NCBI GenBank assembly: GCA_900546075.1
Contig: URBH01000013.1
Span: forward strand, 1-41,441
Source of the DNA: an uncultured Eubacteriales bacterium
GTDB taxonomy: Bacteria > Bacillota > Clostridia > Oscillospirales > Oscillospiraceae
Reading direction: 5' to 3'
DNA length: 41,441 nt
The position numbers were made by a program, and so were the translations under genes. The notes beneath the pieces were generated by a model. The model searched no databases. It was not told the DNA's origin and saw only the letters and a list, made by a program, of their open reading frames with translations. Below, in pieces: positions 23,361-31,187 of this stretch; positions within the stretch are counted from its first letter, which is position 1, and each line of letters begins with the position of its first letter.

Positions 23361-24089
23361 ATGGCGATTCGTCCGTTTCTTGCCATGACAGCGGCGGAAA
23401 TCCGGGGAACCGAGACGCTTCCGCCGAAAACTGCCTGGATGGCCTGTCATTTTTCCCCCTATTCCACGGGGCTTACCAATCTGCCGAAGGCACTGCCCCC
23501 CGGCTCCATGGTGATTCTGGACGACATCACCCCCATCCATGGGCATGACGCCGAAGCCATCGCCGCCCAGCTGCGCTCCCGGCTGGAAGAAATGGAATGC
23601 AGCGGCGTTCTGCTGGATTTTCAGCGGCCCGGATATGATGAGGCAGGACATCTTGCGGGGCAGCTTTCCGAAGCCCTCCCCTGCCCCGTGGGCGTGTCCG
23701 CGCTTTACGGGCGGGGACTGAACTGCCCGGTTTTTCTGCCGCCCGTGCCGCCGGATGTAAGTCTTGCAAATTATCTTGCCCCATGGCAGGGGCGGGAAAT
23801 CTGGCTGGAGCTGGCGTTGGACGGCGAGACCATTACCCTGACACCCGCAGGAGCCACCACAGCTCCCCTGCCCCCGGCGGCGCAGCTTTCAGGCGGACAG
23901 CGGGACGAAAAACTGCACTGCCACTACCAAATCCACACAGACGCGGACAGCGCGCGCTTCACCCTGTTCCGCACCCCGGAGGATTTAGATGAGCTACTGA
24001 TCGAAGGCGAAGCGCTGGGCGTCACCCGCGCCGTCGGCCTATATCAGGAGCTGCACGGCATTCCCCAATTCCTGACCGCCCCGGAATGA
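23361..24089 (+). CDS. Hypothetical protein, possibly a TIM-barrel fold
   Basis: A 242-aa soluble protein that I do not recognise as a named family. Segments such as MVILDDITPIHG, GVLLDFQRPG and PVGVSALYG look like alternating strands ending in acidic residues, reminiscent of a glycosidase-like TIM barrel; LDFQRP would be a barrel-strand end. No signal peptide is present. AAAGGAGGA precedes the ATG at 23361, and the frame upstream to 23283 is rejected. It is divergent from yqeG with about 90 bases between and is followed by the cloverleaf repeat. Confidence 0.75.
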   Translation: MAIRPFLAMTAAEIRGTETLPPKTAWMACHFSPYSTGLTNLPKALPPGSMVILDDITPIHGHDAEAIAAQLRSRLEEMECSGVLLDFQRPGYDEAGHLAGQLSEALPCPVGVSALYGRGLNCPVFLPPVPPDVSLANYLAPWQGREIWLELALDGETITLTPAGATTAPLPPAAQLSGGQRDEKLHCHYQIHTDADSARFTLFRTPEDLDELLIEGEALGVTRAVGLYQELHGIPQFLTAPE

Positions 24090-24092
24090 TTC

Positions 24093-24261
24093 ATACTATT
24101 TCTCGATAAAATGGTTAACACCATTTTATCCTGCGAATCCTTCGCAGGCCGCCGGTGGCGGCGAGAAATGTATGGACTTACGTTTTTTGCGGCTACGCCG
24201 CTGGCTGCTGAAACAGCAGCCGAATAAAACGGTTTTTAACCGTTTTATGAAAAACTAGTAT
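24093..24261. repeat. Cloverleaf palindromic element
   Basis: The outer ends are ATACTA (24093-24098) and TAGTAT (24256-24261). ATTTCTCG (24098-24105) pairs with CGAGAAAT (24162-24169), enclosing three hairpins with no spacer: 10-bp 24106-24129, 8-bp 24130-24148 and 5-bp 24149-24161. Three more hairpins follow: GCGGC/GCCGC (24189-24201), GGCTGCTG/CAGCAGCC (24203-24221) and 11-bp ATAAAACGGTT/AACCGTTTTAT (24224-24248). The right end shares TGATACTAGTTTT with the left end of the 19067 element. Confidence 0.75.
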
Positions 24262-24272
24262 CACACGGCAAC

Positions 24273-24296
24273 GCCCCCTCCCGGCTGGGAGGGGGC
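24273..24296. terminator. GC-rich hairpin after the anti-sigma gene
   Basis: GCCCCCTCCC (24273-24282) pairs with GGGAGGGGGC (24287-24296) around GGCT. It lies just downstream of the minus-strand gene ending at 24307; no T-run follows, so terminator function is uncertain. Confidence 0.5.
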
Positions 24297-24306
24297 ATAC
24301 TGCTAT

Positions 24307-25545
24307 TTACGACACCTGAAACTCTACATCGCCGTCCAGAATGACGGACGCGATCTCGTTCACGTCGATCATGCGGTTGAACATCAGGGTGACGTCACGG
24401 TCGGTGTATCCTACCGCAAACATATGGTTGGCAACATTCTCGTCCATAACCACGTACTCCGTGCCGTCCTTGAAGGAAATCTTCACCCGTCCAATGCACC
24501 TTTCTGGATAGTCCTGCATTTCTCTGGTATCCACGCAGATGGCAATGGGCGAAACCTTGATATTCCCGTCCGCCAGAGTCAGATTGCTCATTTCTCCCAG
24601 CGCTTTTTCGGGGATCGTGATCTTCTCCGGGCAGTCAAACCGCCCATCCAGCCGCTCGTACACAAGTCTCTCATATCCGGTATCCACGATTTCCTCACGG
24701 GAAACCCCAGACGCCACTTCCTCGTATTCGTCGCCCAGCGCCTGCTTCAGATGCTCTATCGCCTCGTCCTCGCTGAACTCCTGCTTGACCTGCTCCTTGG
24801 TCTGCTTCCACAGTTCCTTATAATCCGACAGACGGATCGGCGCCCACTGGGTGAAGCTCAGCACCAGATCGGTGCTTTCCGGGTTGTCCAGCCGGTAGTA
24901 ATACGCCGCCGTCAGCTTGGTGTCCGTGGACTGATCGGGAATGATGTAGCTGTAGCCGTACTGATTGATGTCCAGGATTTCCCCCTCCGGGAAATAAATT
25001 TCACCGTTCTCCTGTAATGCATAGTCGGCAATGCCGTCGGGATTCTCCAAAGTGTAGGTCAGCACGCCGCATTTGGTCACCTGATCGTACATATTGGCGT
25101 CCACCGTCAGGGTGTAGCCCTCCCAGGAAATGGTCTGCCCCACGGGGCTGACCAGCGGCACCGCCTCGGACACCGCCACGCTTTCGTCCACCGGCACCCG
25201 GTCATAGGCCGGGATGTCGTAGACCTCGCCGGGCTTTTCCGGGTCTGTAAAATGCGTCACATCCTTGTGGTCATAGCCCGTTTTGTCGCCGAACAGACCG
25301 GATATCATGTCCTGGGGGCTGTCGAAGATCACAAAGCCCGCCACCGCGTAGGCCGTCACGGCCAGCAGACTTACGATCAGCGCCGCCACCAGCAGATTCC
25401 GGAGAATCCGGGAAACGTTTCTTTTCTTCATTTGGGGTTCCTCCTGTTCCCTTTGACCGGAGGGTCTTGCCGTCGTCAGCTCACTGCGCGTCAGGCGGCT
25501 GGATTCCACCTCGCCGATGGCGAGAAACAGTTCTTCCGCTTTCAT
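24307..25545 (-). CDS. Putative membrane anti-sigma factor
   Basis: A 412-aa protein with a cytoplasmic segment of about 48 residues, one membrane helix at about 51-74 (LLVAALIVSLLAVTAYAVAG), and a large extracytoplasmic domain of no recognised catalytic type. Its ATG at 25545 overlaps the sigma-factor stop as ATGA, and GGAGGG lies upstream, so it is coupled to the ECF gene. By that context it most likely holds the sigma factor at the membrane and senses an envelope signal (DUF4179-like arrangement). The long upstream frame is a shadow of the sigma gene. Confidence 0.82.
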   Translation of the reverse strand: MKAEELFLAIGEVESSRLTRSELTTARPSGQREQEEPQMKKRNVSRILRNLLVAALIVSLLAVTAYAVAGFVIFDSPQDMISGLFGDKTGYDHKDVTHFTDPEKPGEVYDIPAYDRVPVDESVAVSEAVPLVSPVGQTISWEGYTLTVDANMYDQVTKCGVLTYTLENPDGIADYALQENGEIYFPEGEILDINQYGYSYIIPDQSTDTKLTAAYYYRLDNPESTDLVLSFTQWAPIRLSDYKELWKQTKEQVKQEFSEDEAIEHLKQALGDEYEEVASGVSREEIVDTGYERLVYERLDGRFDCPEKITIPEKALGEMSNLTLADGNIKVSPIAICVDTREMQDYPERCIGRVKISFKDGTEYVVMDENVANHMFAVGYTDRDVTLMFNRMIDVNEIASVILDGDVEFQVS

Positions 25546-26102
25546 ACCGTATAGCCCTCCTGTATCAGATAATTTTTGAGCTTCTGCCTGGTGCGGGAAA
25601 GGGTGCGCAGCACCGTGGCAGGCTTCATGCCGTACCGCTGGGCGATCACACCGCTTTCCTCCACGAAGAAGTACCGCCGCAGGAAAATGTCCTGCTCCCG
25701 CGCCGGGAGGGTGTTCAGGAACGCCCGGATGGCCTTGGCCAGTTCCTTGGCGTCCATCCCATCCCCCACACAGCCGGGCGCGGCAATGCAGTCGTCCAGC
25801 TCTTCCAGCACCAGTGTCATCTCCCCGCCGCCCCGCTTCTCGGCGTTCATGCTCCGCCAGCGGGAAAAGGCGAGGTTCCGGGTGATTTTGGCGAGGAACA
25901 TTTTGAAGATGCCCGGACGCTTGGGCGGGATGGTGTTCCATGCTCTTAAATATGTATCGCTCACGGTTTCCTCCGCGTCCTGATCACTGTGCAGGATGGA
26001 ATTGGCGAGGGTGAAGCAATAGCCGCCGTATTTCCGGTCGGTTTCCGCCACCGCCTGTTCATCTCTGGCAAAATACAAGTCCAGAATCTGTTCATCGTTC
26101 AT
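25542..26102 (-). CDS. ECF-family RNA polymerase sigma factor
   Basis: A 186-aa sigma-70-family factor with region 2 at about residues 20-85 (SDQDAEETVSDTYLRAWNTI) and region 4 at about 125-180 (LPAREQDIFLRRYFFVEESG, ending TRQKLKNYL). AAGGAGG precedes the ATG at 26102, chosen over the frame to 26252. It forms an operon with the downstream membrane protein. Targets are unknown; no clear copy of its own promoter could be picked out upstream. Confidence 0.93.
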   Translation of the reverse strand: MNDEQILDLYFARDEQAVAETDRKYGGYCFTLANSILHSDQDAEETVSDTYLRAWNTIPPKRPGIFKMFLAKITRNLAFSRWRSMNAEKRGGGEMTLVLEELDDCIAAPGCVGDGMDAKELAKAIRAFLNTLPAREQDIFLRRYFFVEESGVIAQRYGMKPATVLRTLSRTRQKLKNYLIQEGYTV

Positions 26103-26405
26103 GCTGTTCCTCCTTGGGAAGCCCGGGTCTATTCCGGGGCGTCCCGCTTCTGTGAAAGGCCCTTCTGCTCTATAAGACGCAAAGGACGGGCAGTTCGGAC
26201 AGGAAATAAAGAAAAAACGCCTTGAGCTGAGCTGAACCGGTAAAATAAGCAACAGACAAAACTCCCTCTCGTGCAGGACAGCAAGCCTACACGAGAGGGG
26301 TATCGTTATGGATAAACACGCATTGCTAAATATTGCAACATGCGAGCCTTATTTTTTCGGTTCCACTATCCTTCTCAGGAGTTCGGAAGTATCAACGTTT
26401 GTAAT
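26103..26405. other. Intergenic stretch between the ECF operon and the amidase island
   Basis: Holds the likely ECF promoter region, a strong hairpin (26264-26299) and a 33-codon open frame (26308-26409). Nothing else was seen. Confidence 0.5.
26264..26299 (-). terminator. Terminator for the amidase island
   Basis: CCCTCTCGTG (26264-26273) pairs with CACGAGAGGG (26290-26299), a 10-bp perfect stem with a 16-base loop. On the minus strand it is followed by AGTTTTGTCTGTT, so it would end transcripts from the gene at 26406. Confidence 0.65.
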
Positions 26406-26409
26406 TTAA
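26308..26409 (+). CDS. Possible 33-aa peptide
   Basis: An open frame MDKHALLNIATCEPYFFGST followed by 13 more residues, with GAGAGGGG about nine bases upstream. The ribosome site lies in the right arm of the 26264-26299 hairpin. Its end overlaps the convergent amidase gene by four bases. It has a single Cys and no signal peptide. It may be chance. Confidence 0.2.
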   Translation: MDKHALLNIATCEPYFFGSTILLRSSEVSTFVI

Positions 26410-27602
26410 TACGTCTGTACTACCCGGAATTTATTGTAGCCATTATAAAATGTGCTGATGGGTTCGTCTAATCTGTCGTAACTATGTCCGCAATAGCACA
26501 GATTTCCATTAGAATCCTTTGTAACAATGACACTGTGGTTATAGCGGCCAATGATCGGCTTCCCCTGCAACAAGAATCCTTTATTCAGATATCTGCTCAT
26601 TGTCGTTCCATCCGACGTCTCAAAAACAGCGTATTTAGGCGAGAGGTAACTATATAGATCAACAACTCTAACCCACGAAGTTGATGCACTATACTCCGAA
26701 CTGGATGAATTGTTAAAATAAAACCATCTTGAAGTCGTACTCACATACCCGTTGGCAGTCTGGTCCGAAGTATTATACGTCTTAGGAAGTCCGCCGGCAT
26801 ACAAACACTGAGAAGCAAAATTCGTGCAGTCCCCAGAACTAGACGGCTGTGTTACATATGAATCCGTATTGTACGTGGTTGCCCACGTTTTTGCATAAGT
26901 CTGAATAGCACTTCCATCCAATGGGTTCTCGGGTGCGCGCATCACGGAAGCATTCTCTGCCACCTCATGCACCACCTCCATGGTTACGGTTTCCTGAAAA
27001 TCTCGGTCAAAGTCATTTTCAAAGACCTGCTCCAATGTTTTCTCCGCCGTGGCACTTTGCAGGGGCTGCTCTACAGCATTCGTAAAGTCCCATGTTTCGT
27101 CGCTTATATTTTCGTCATAGTATATACACATATAGAGATACAGTGCGCCAAAATCAGGGTCTTCCTCAGTCATAAGCATTAGCGGATAACTGTCTCCCTG
27201 GAACATTTCTTTAACCAAATCCTGAAATGCTGCACTTTCGTTTTGAATGCCATCATAATTTTCATCCAAGTAGCTCTGAGCAACGTCAGCCAGTTCTTCA
27301 ACTGTCATATCAAGGGCTAAACCCCAGTTTTCAATAGACTTAGTATAGTCTTCCTTCTCTGAAGCGTATCTTGATGTATACGCTTCTTCGATTGCTGTCG
27401 TCAATTCATTCAGGCGCCCCTGTTTCTTCAATTCAAGGACTTCCGGCATCGTTGTAAATACAGGATTTATGTTTTCAAGCATTTGCTGCTCGTCAACAGT
27501 AAAATAGGCTGTATCATCTTCACTTGTTTCACTCGCAAAGGCAGAGACGGATACGGAGAACACCAAAACAAGAGTCAACGCCAAAGCAAATAATTTCTTC
27601 AT
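26406..27602 (-). CDS. Secreted putative amidase (Amidase_6 domain)
   Basis: A 398-aa exported protein with a signal peptide at residues 1-24 (MKKLFALALTLVLVFSVSVS, cleavage near AFA-SE). A helical N-terminal region of about 200 residues follows, then a C-terminal Amidase_6 domain: AIQTYAKTWATTYN, GDCTNFASQCLYAGGLP with the likely nucleophile Cys, and YNHSVIVTKD with the likely His. Such domains are NlpC/CHAP-like and probably cut peptide or amide bonds in the cell wall or in extracellular material. It lies downstream of a small exported protein and a membrane XRE regulator, in AT-rich sequence unlike the surrounding core. Confidence 0.85.
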   Translation of the reverse strand: MKKLFALALTLVLVFSVSVSAFASETSEDDTAYFTVDEQQMLENINPVFTTMPEVLELKKQGRLNELTTAIEEAYTSRYASEKEDYTKSIENWGLALDMTVEELADVAQSYLDENYDGIQNESAAFQDLVKEMFQGDSYPLMLMTEEDPDFGALYLYMCIYYDENISDETWDFTNAVEQPLQSATAEKTLEQVFENDFDRDFQETVTMEVVHEVAENASVMRAPENPLDGSAIQTYAKTWATTYNTDSYVTQPSSSGDCTNFASQCLYAGGLPKTYNTSDQTANGYVSTTSRWFYFNNSSSSEYSASTSWVRVVDLYSYLSPKYAVFETSDGTTMSRYLNKGFLLQGKPIIGRYNHSVIVTKDSNGNLCYCGHSYDRLDEPISTFYNGYNKFRVVQTY

Positions 27603-27619
27603 AGCAAACCTTCCTTTTA

Positions 27620-28042
27620 TCAGTAGTTCACAAAGCCAGACACCTTTACTTCTACAGTAGAGTTGTTCCGTATCTGGAGCGTATAGTCCCCACTTTCTTC
27701 AACCTGTATGGTCTTATCCACGCTTCCATCGGTCACATTGAAGTAATAGAACGTTCCCTGAGAATCAACCAATCCAAAATCTACGCTTGCAGAAAAAGGA
27801 GAATAGGATGCCTTAATGGTAACCGTTTCCCACGCAGCCAAAGGAAAGCTGCTGTTCGCTATTACCTTGGATTTTGCAGGAATGCTCATATTGAACGATC
27901 TTGTTGCAAAGGGGGCGATCAATTTGTCTGTAAAATTTTCAAGGGCAGTGATTTCAATTTCGGCCGCACTTGCAGGCACTGAAACTGCTCCCACAATCGC
28001 AACGCAAGCCAAAACCATACAGATTATTCTTTTCACCCGCAT
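27620..28042 (-). CDS. Small exported protein of unknown function
   Basis: A 140-aa protein with a signal peptide (RVKRIICMVLACVAIVGAVS, cleavage after SAA near residue 27) and a beta-rich mature part of about 110 residues ending GDYTLQIRNNSTVEVKVSGF, a jelly-roll-like pattern. I do not recognise the family. AGGGGGTGA (28048-28056) matches the anti-Shine-Dalgarno sequence and overlaps earlier in-frame GTG/ATG codons, so the ATG at 28042 is chosen. It is 17 bases from the amidase gene and likely cotranscribed with it. Confidence 0.75.
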   Translation of the reverse strand: MRVKRIICMVLACVAIVGAVSVPASAAEIEITALENFTDKLIAPFATRSFNMSIPAKSKVIANSSFPLAAWETVTIKASYSPFSASVDFGLVDSQGTFYYFNVTDGSVDKTIQVEESGDYTLQIRNNSTVEVKVSGFVNY

Positions 28043-28067
28043 ATTCATCACCCCCTTTCAAATGGGA

Positions 28068-28550
28068 TTATTCGAAGGAGAACGTATACGTTGTATAGTT
28101 GTCTTCCTCTGCAACTGTCAAATCCGTTATTGGCATGACTTGACTTCGTTCTCCTTTTGAATTTCTCGCTGTAGCAATAGCAGTCACCACCACTGCTAAA
28201 ATAATCGCCATCAGCACTAAGCCAATCGCAGCGCCAATGTACCATCTCCTGCGGTTGCGGAATCCGTTTTTCTCTTCCGTTTCACTGGCTGCCGACTGAT
28301 CTTGCTTTACCTCATTTTGCTTGCTGACACTCTCCGCCGCGTCATTCAACAGATAATCAATAGATACGCCGTACAGCTCACTTAAAACTTTCAGATTATC
28401 TGTCGTTGGTACTGCCAAGCCGACCTCCCATCGGGATATCGCCTGACGGGAAACATTCAGTTTCTCTGCCAGTTCCATCTGTGTTATCCCTTTTTGCTTT
28501 CTCAGAGAAACCAGTTTCGCCGGTAAGTTTCTTGCGGTTTCTGTCTCCAT
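28068..28550 (-). CDS. Membrane-tethered XRE-family regulator
   Basis: A 160-aa protein with an XRE helix-turn-helix at about residues 8-66 (LRKQKGITQMELAEKLNVSR, QAISRWEVG, ending YGVSIDYLLN), a charged linker, one membrane helix at about 102-124, and a short external tail. The DNA-binding domain would be held at the membrane, so it could respond to an external or envelope signal. It heads the AT-rich operon with the exported protein and the amidase. GGAGGGGTGA precedes the ATG. Confidence 0.88.
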   Translation of the reverse strand: METETARNLPAKLVSLRKQKGITQMELAEKLNVSRQAISRWEVGLAVPTTDNLKVLSELYGVSIDYLLNDAAESVSKQNEVKQDQSAASETEEKNGFRNRRRWYIGAAIGLVLMAIILAVVVTAIATARNSKGERSQVMPITDLTVAEEDNYTTYTFSFE

Positions 28551-28571
28551 TTTAGTTCACCCCTCCCGAGA

Positions 28572-28591
28572 GTAAACCACATGCGGTTTAC
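28572..28591. promoter_or_regulatory. Operator-like palindrome before the XRE gene
   Basis: GTAAACC (28572-28578) and GGTTTAC (28585-28591) flank a CATG centre, a 20-base dyad with one mismatched pair, 22 bases upstream of the XRE start codon. It is a plausible autoregulatory site for the XRE protein. Confidence 0.5.
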
Positions 28592-28656
28592 ATTTAGGCA
28601 ATCTGTGATTGCATTTCTGAGCATGTTGAAAATGGGCTTCTATCCTTCCGGCTCGT

Positions 28657-30423
28657 TTACTGCCTGAGCGTCTCCAACGCCAGTGCATTCTGCGTCTTAT
28701 ACAGCTCGGCGTAAATGCCGCCCTTTTTGAGCAGCTCGTCGTGGGTGCCGCATTCCGTGATGACGCCGTCGGAAATCGAGATGATGCGGTCGGCGTTGCG
28801 GATGGTGCTTAAGCGGTGGGCGATGACCAGCGTCGTCCGGCCTGCCGCGAGCTTGTCAAAATCGTGCTGGATTTTTGCCTCCGTCACGGAGTCCAGCGCG
28901 GAGGTGGCCTCGTCCAGAATCAGAATGGGCGGGTTTTTCAGGAAGATACGGGCGATGGCGATCCGCTGCTTCTGCCCGCCGGAGAGAAGGGTTCCCCGCT
29001 CGCCCACGTAGGTGTTGAAGCCATCGGGCATGGCCTGAATATCGTCGAAAATCTCCGCCTTTTTGGCCGCGTCAACGACCTGCTCCATGGTGGCGTCGGG
29101 CTTGCCGTAGCGGATGTTTTCCAGAATGGTGTCGGCGAACAGGAACACATCCTGCTGGACAATGCCGATGTTTTCGTGAATGCTTCGCTGGGTCACGTCC
29201 CGGATGTCCTGACCGTCAATGGAAATGGAGCCGGAGCTGACGTCGTAAAACCGGGGGATCAGCTGGCACAGCGTGGATTTGCCGCCGCCGGAGGGGCCGA
29301 CGATGGCAACCGTCTCCCCGGGAGCGACGGTCAGATTCACGTCGTGAAGCACCGGCAGATCGCTTTCATAGGCGAAGGAAACATGGTCAACCCTGATTTC
29401 CCCCCGGACGTTTTTCAGCTCTCTTGCGTTGGGCTTATCCTGCACGGTTGGTTCGGTGCGCATGACGTCCACAAAGCGCTTCAGTCCCGCAAAGCCGTTG
29501 GCGAATGTCTCGGAGAAGCTGGAGAGCTTGCGCATGGGGTTGACGAAGGAGGAAATATACAGGCAGAACGTCAGCAGGTCACGGTAGTCCATTTCCCCCT
29601 CCATGACATAAAAGCCGCCAAAACCGATGATAATGACGTTCAGGCTGCACAGGAAGAACTCCACGCTGCTGCTGAACATGCCCATTGCTTTGTAAAAATC
29701 CCGCTTGGAGACCCTGAAAGCGGCGTTTGCGGCATCAAACCGGGCAGTTTCCACGCTTTCGTTGGCGAATGCCTTGGCAGTGCGGACGCCGGACAGGCTG
29801 CTCTCGATCTCCTGATTGATATGGCCGATCTTCTCCTTTGCCACGGCGGACGCCCGTCCCATCCGGCCGCGCATGGCCATTGCCACCGCCAGAAAAATTG
29901 GGATGGTCAGCGCAACAATCACGGCAAGCTGCCAGCGAATGGACGCCATCACGATCAGCGCCCCCAGAATGGTCAGCATGGAGGTAATCAAGTCCTCCGG
30001 GCCGTGGTGGGCAAGCTCCGTCAGCTCGAACAGGTCGGAGGTCAGCCGCGACATCAGCTTACCGGTGCGGTTGCGGTCGTAGAAATCCACGCTCAGCTCC
30101 TGCATATGCCGGAACAGGTCACGGCGGATGTCCGCCTCTACCCGGATGCCGAAGGTATGCCCGTAATAGGCGACGACGTAATTCAGGAACGAGCGCAGAA
30201 TATAGCACACCGCCACAATGGCCATGATCGTGAAGAACGTGCGGTACATCTGATTTGGCAGCATGTCATACAGGGCGCTTCTGGTTACCATCGGGAACAG
30301 CAGGTCGATCGCCGCAATGCCCACGGCGCAGGTCACGTCAACAGCAAACAGCCGTCTATGATTCCTGAAGTAGCTCAGGAAAATCGTCAATGCTGATTTT
30401 TCCCGGTAATCTTGTGTCGTCAT
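28657..30423 (-). CDS. ABC exporter, fused permease and ATPase
   Basis: A 588-aa half-transporter of the MsbA/LmrA type that would act as a homodimer or with a partner. Six membrane helices fill about residues 1-320. The ATPase follows with Walker A VGPSGGGKST, Q-loop VQQDVFLF, signature LLSGGQKQR, Walker B LILDEATSALD and the His switch in VIAHRLST. The substrate is unknown. The frame begins at 30450, but that ATG lies in the -10 box. CGGAGG (30432-30437) precedes the ATG at 30423. Confidence 0.93.
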   Translation of the reverse strand: MTTQDYREKSALTIFLSYFRNHRRLFAVDVTCAVGIAAIDLLFPMVTRSALYDMLPNQMYRTFFTIMAIVAVCYILRSFLNYVVAYYGHTFGIRVEADIRRDLFRHMQELSVDFYDRNRTGKLMSRLTSDLFELTELAHHGPEDLITSMLTILGALIVMASIRWQLAVIVALTIPIFLAVAMAMRGRMGRASAVAKEKIGHINQEIESSLSGVRTAKAFANESVETARFDAANAAFRVSKRDFYKAMGMFSSSVEFFLCSLNVIIIGFGGFYVMEGEMDYRDLLTFCLYISSFVNPMRKLSSFSETFANGFAGLKRFVDVMRTEPTVQDKPNARELKNVRGEIRVDHVSFAYESDLPVLHDVNLTVAPGETVAIVGPSGGGKSTLCQLIPRFYDVSSGSISIDGQDIRDVTQRSIHENIGIVQQDVFLFADTILENIRYGKPDATMEQVVDAAKKAEIFDDIQAMPDGFNTYVGERGTLLSGGQKQRIAIARIFLKNPPILILDEATSALDSVTEAKIQHDFDKLAAGRTTLVIAHRLSTIRNADRIISISDGVITECGTHDELLKKGGIYAELYKTQNALALETLRQ

Positions 30424-30448
30424 GTCAAAAACCTCCGTTTCTCCGTTC

Positions 30449-30476
30449 ATTATACATGATTTTACAGGAAATTCAA
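30449..30476 (-). promoter_or_regulatory. Promoter for the ABC exporter
   Basis: On the minus strand TTGAAT (30471-30476) and a consensus TATAAT (30449-30454) are 16 bases apart, giving a very short leader before the ribosome site. Confidence 0.7.
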
Positions 30477-30550
30477 GCGTCTCCCTTTCGGAATCCGGAA
30501 AACTGTGCTATAGTAGCGTCACCGTCAGCTGAACCGAAGGAGGCTCCCAA

Positions 30551-31144
30551 ATGGAGATTTTATTTTACGATAAAGACCTGGCTGTCTGCGTCAAGCCCGT
30601 TGGACTGGATTCCGAAGCCCAGGTTCCCGCAGAGCTGAAAAAGGCGCTGGGCGGGGAAATTTTCCCTATCCACCGGCTGGACAAAAATGTGGGCGGGGTT
30701 ATGGTCTACGCCCGCACAAAGCAAGCCGCCGCCACCCTGTCCAGGGCCGTGCAGGACGGCGCCATGGTGAAGGAATACGTGGCCATGGTTCATGGGCTTC
30801 CCCCGGAGTCCGGCGACTGGGAAGACCTTCTGTGGAAGGACAGCCGAAAAAACAAGGTATACGTGGTAAAGCGGGAACGCTCAGGCGTCAAAAAAGCGCG
30901 GCTGGAATTCATCCGTCTTTCCGCCGGGGAATGCAGTCTCGTCCGGGTTCGTCTCCACACCGGACGGAGCCACCAGATACGGGTGCAGTTTGCCTCCCGT
31001 GGGTATCCTCTGGTGGGCGACCACAAGTACGGCTCCCGGGACGAACGCACGGAGCCTATGCTGTTTTCCTGCTGCATCCGCTTCCCCTGGCGCGGAGAAC
31101 AGCGCCGGTTTGAGATTATGCCGGATTTTGCCGAAAATCCGTGA
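30551..31144 (+). CDS. RluA-family RNA pseudouridine synthase
   Basis: A 197-aa enzyme converting uridine to pseudouridine in rRNA or tRNA. The catalytic motif HRLDKNVGG includes Asp44, and LHTGRSHQIRVQF, GDHKYGS and a short C-terminus follow. It lacks the S4 RNA-binding domain and is short for the family, like the RluA subgroup that modifies stem-loops. AAGGAGG precedes the ATG. It is divergent from the ABC exporter. Confidence 0.92.
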   Translation: MEILFYDKDLAVCVKPVGLDSEAQVPAELKKALGGEIFPIHRLDKNVGGVMVYARTKQAAATLSRAVQDGAMVKEYVAMVHGLPPESGDWEDLLWKDSRKNKVYVVKRERSGVKKARLEFIRLSAGECSLVRVRLHTGRSHQIRVQFASRGYPLVGDHKYGSRDERTEPMLFSCCIRFPWRGEQRRFEIMPDFAENP

Positions 31145-31152
31145 CGCAGAAG

Positions 31153-31180
31153 CGCCGCCGATGGGTTTCCATCGGCGGCG
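31153..31180. terminator. Hairpin between convergent genes
   Basis: CGCCGCCGATGG (31153-31164) pairs with CCATCGGCGGCG (31169-31180) around GTTT, a perfect 12-bp stem. No T-run follows on either strand, but it lies between the convergent pseudouridine synthase and MATE genes. Confidence 0.6.
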
Positions 31181-31187
31181 AAACGCG

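Noticed and set aside
28816..30396. 526-codon plus-strand frame opposite the ABC exporter
   Set aside because: Antisense of a clear ABC transporter with all motifs; composition is typical of an antisense frame.
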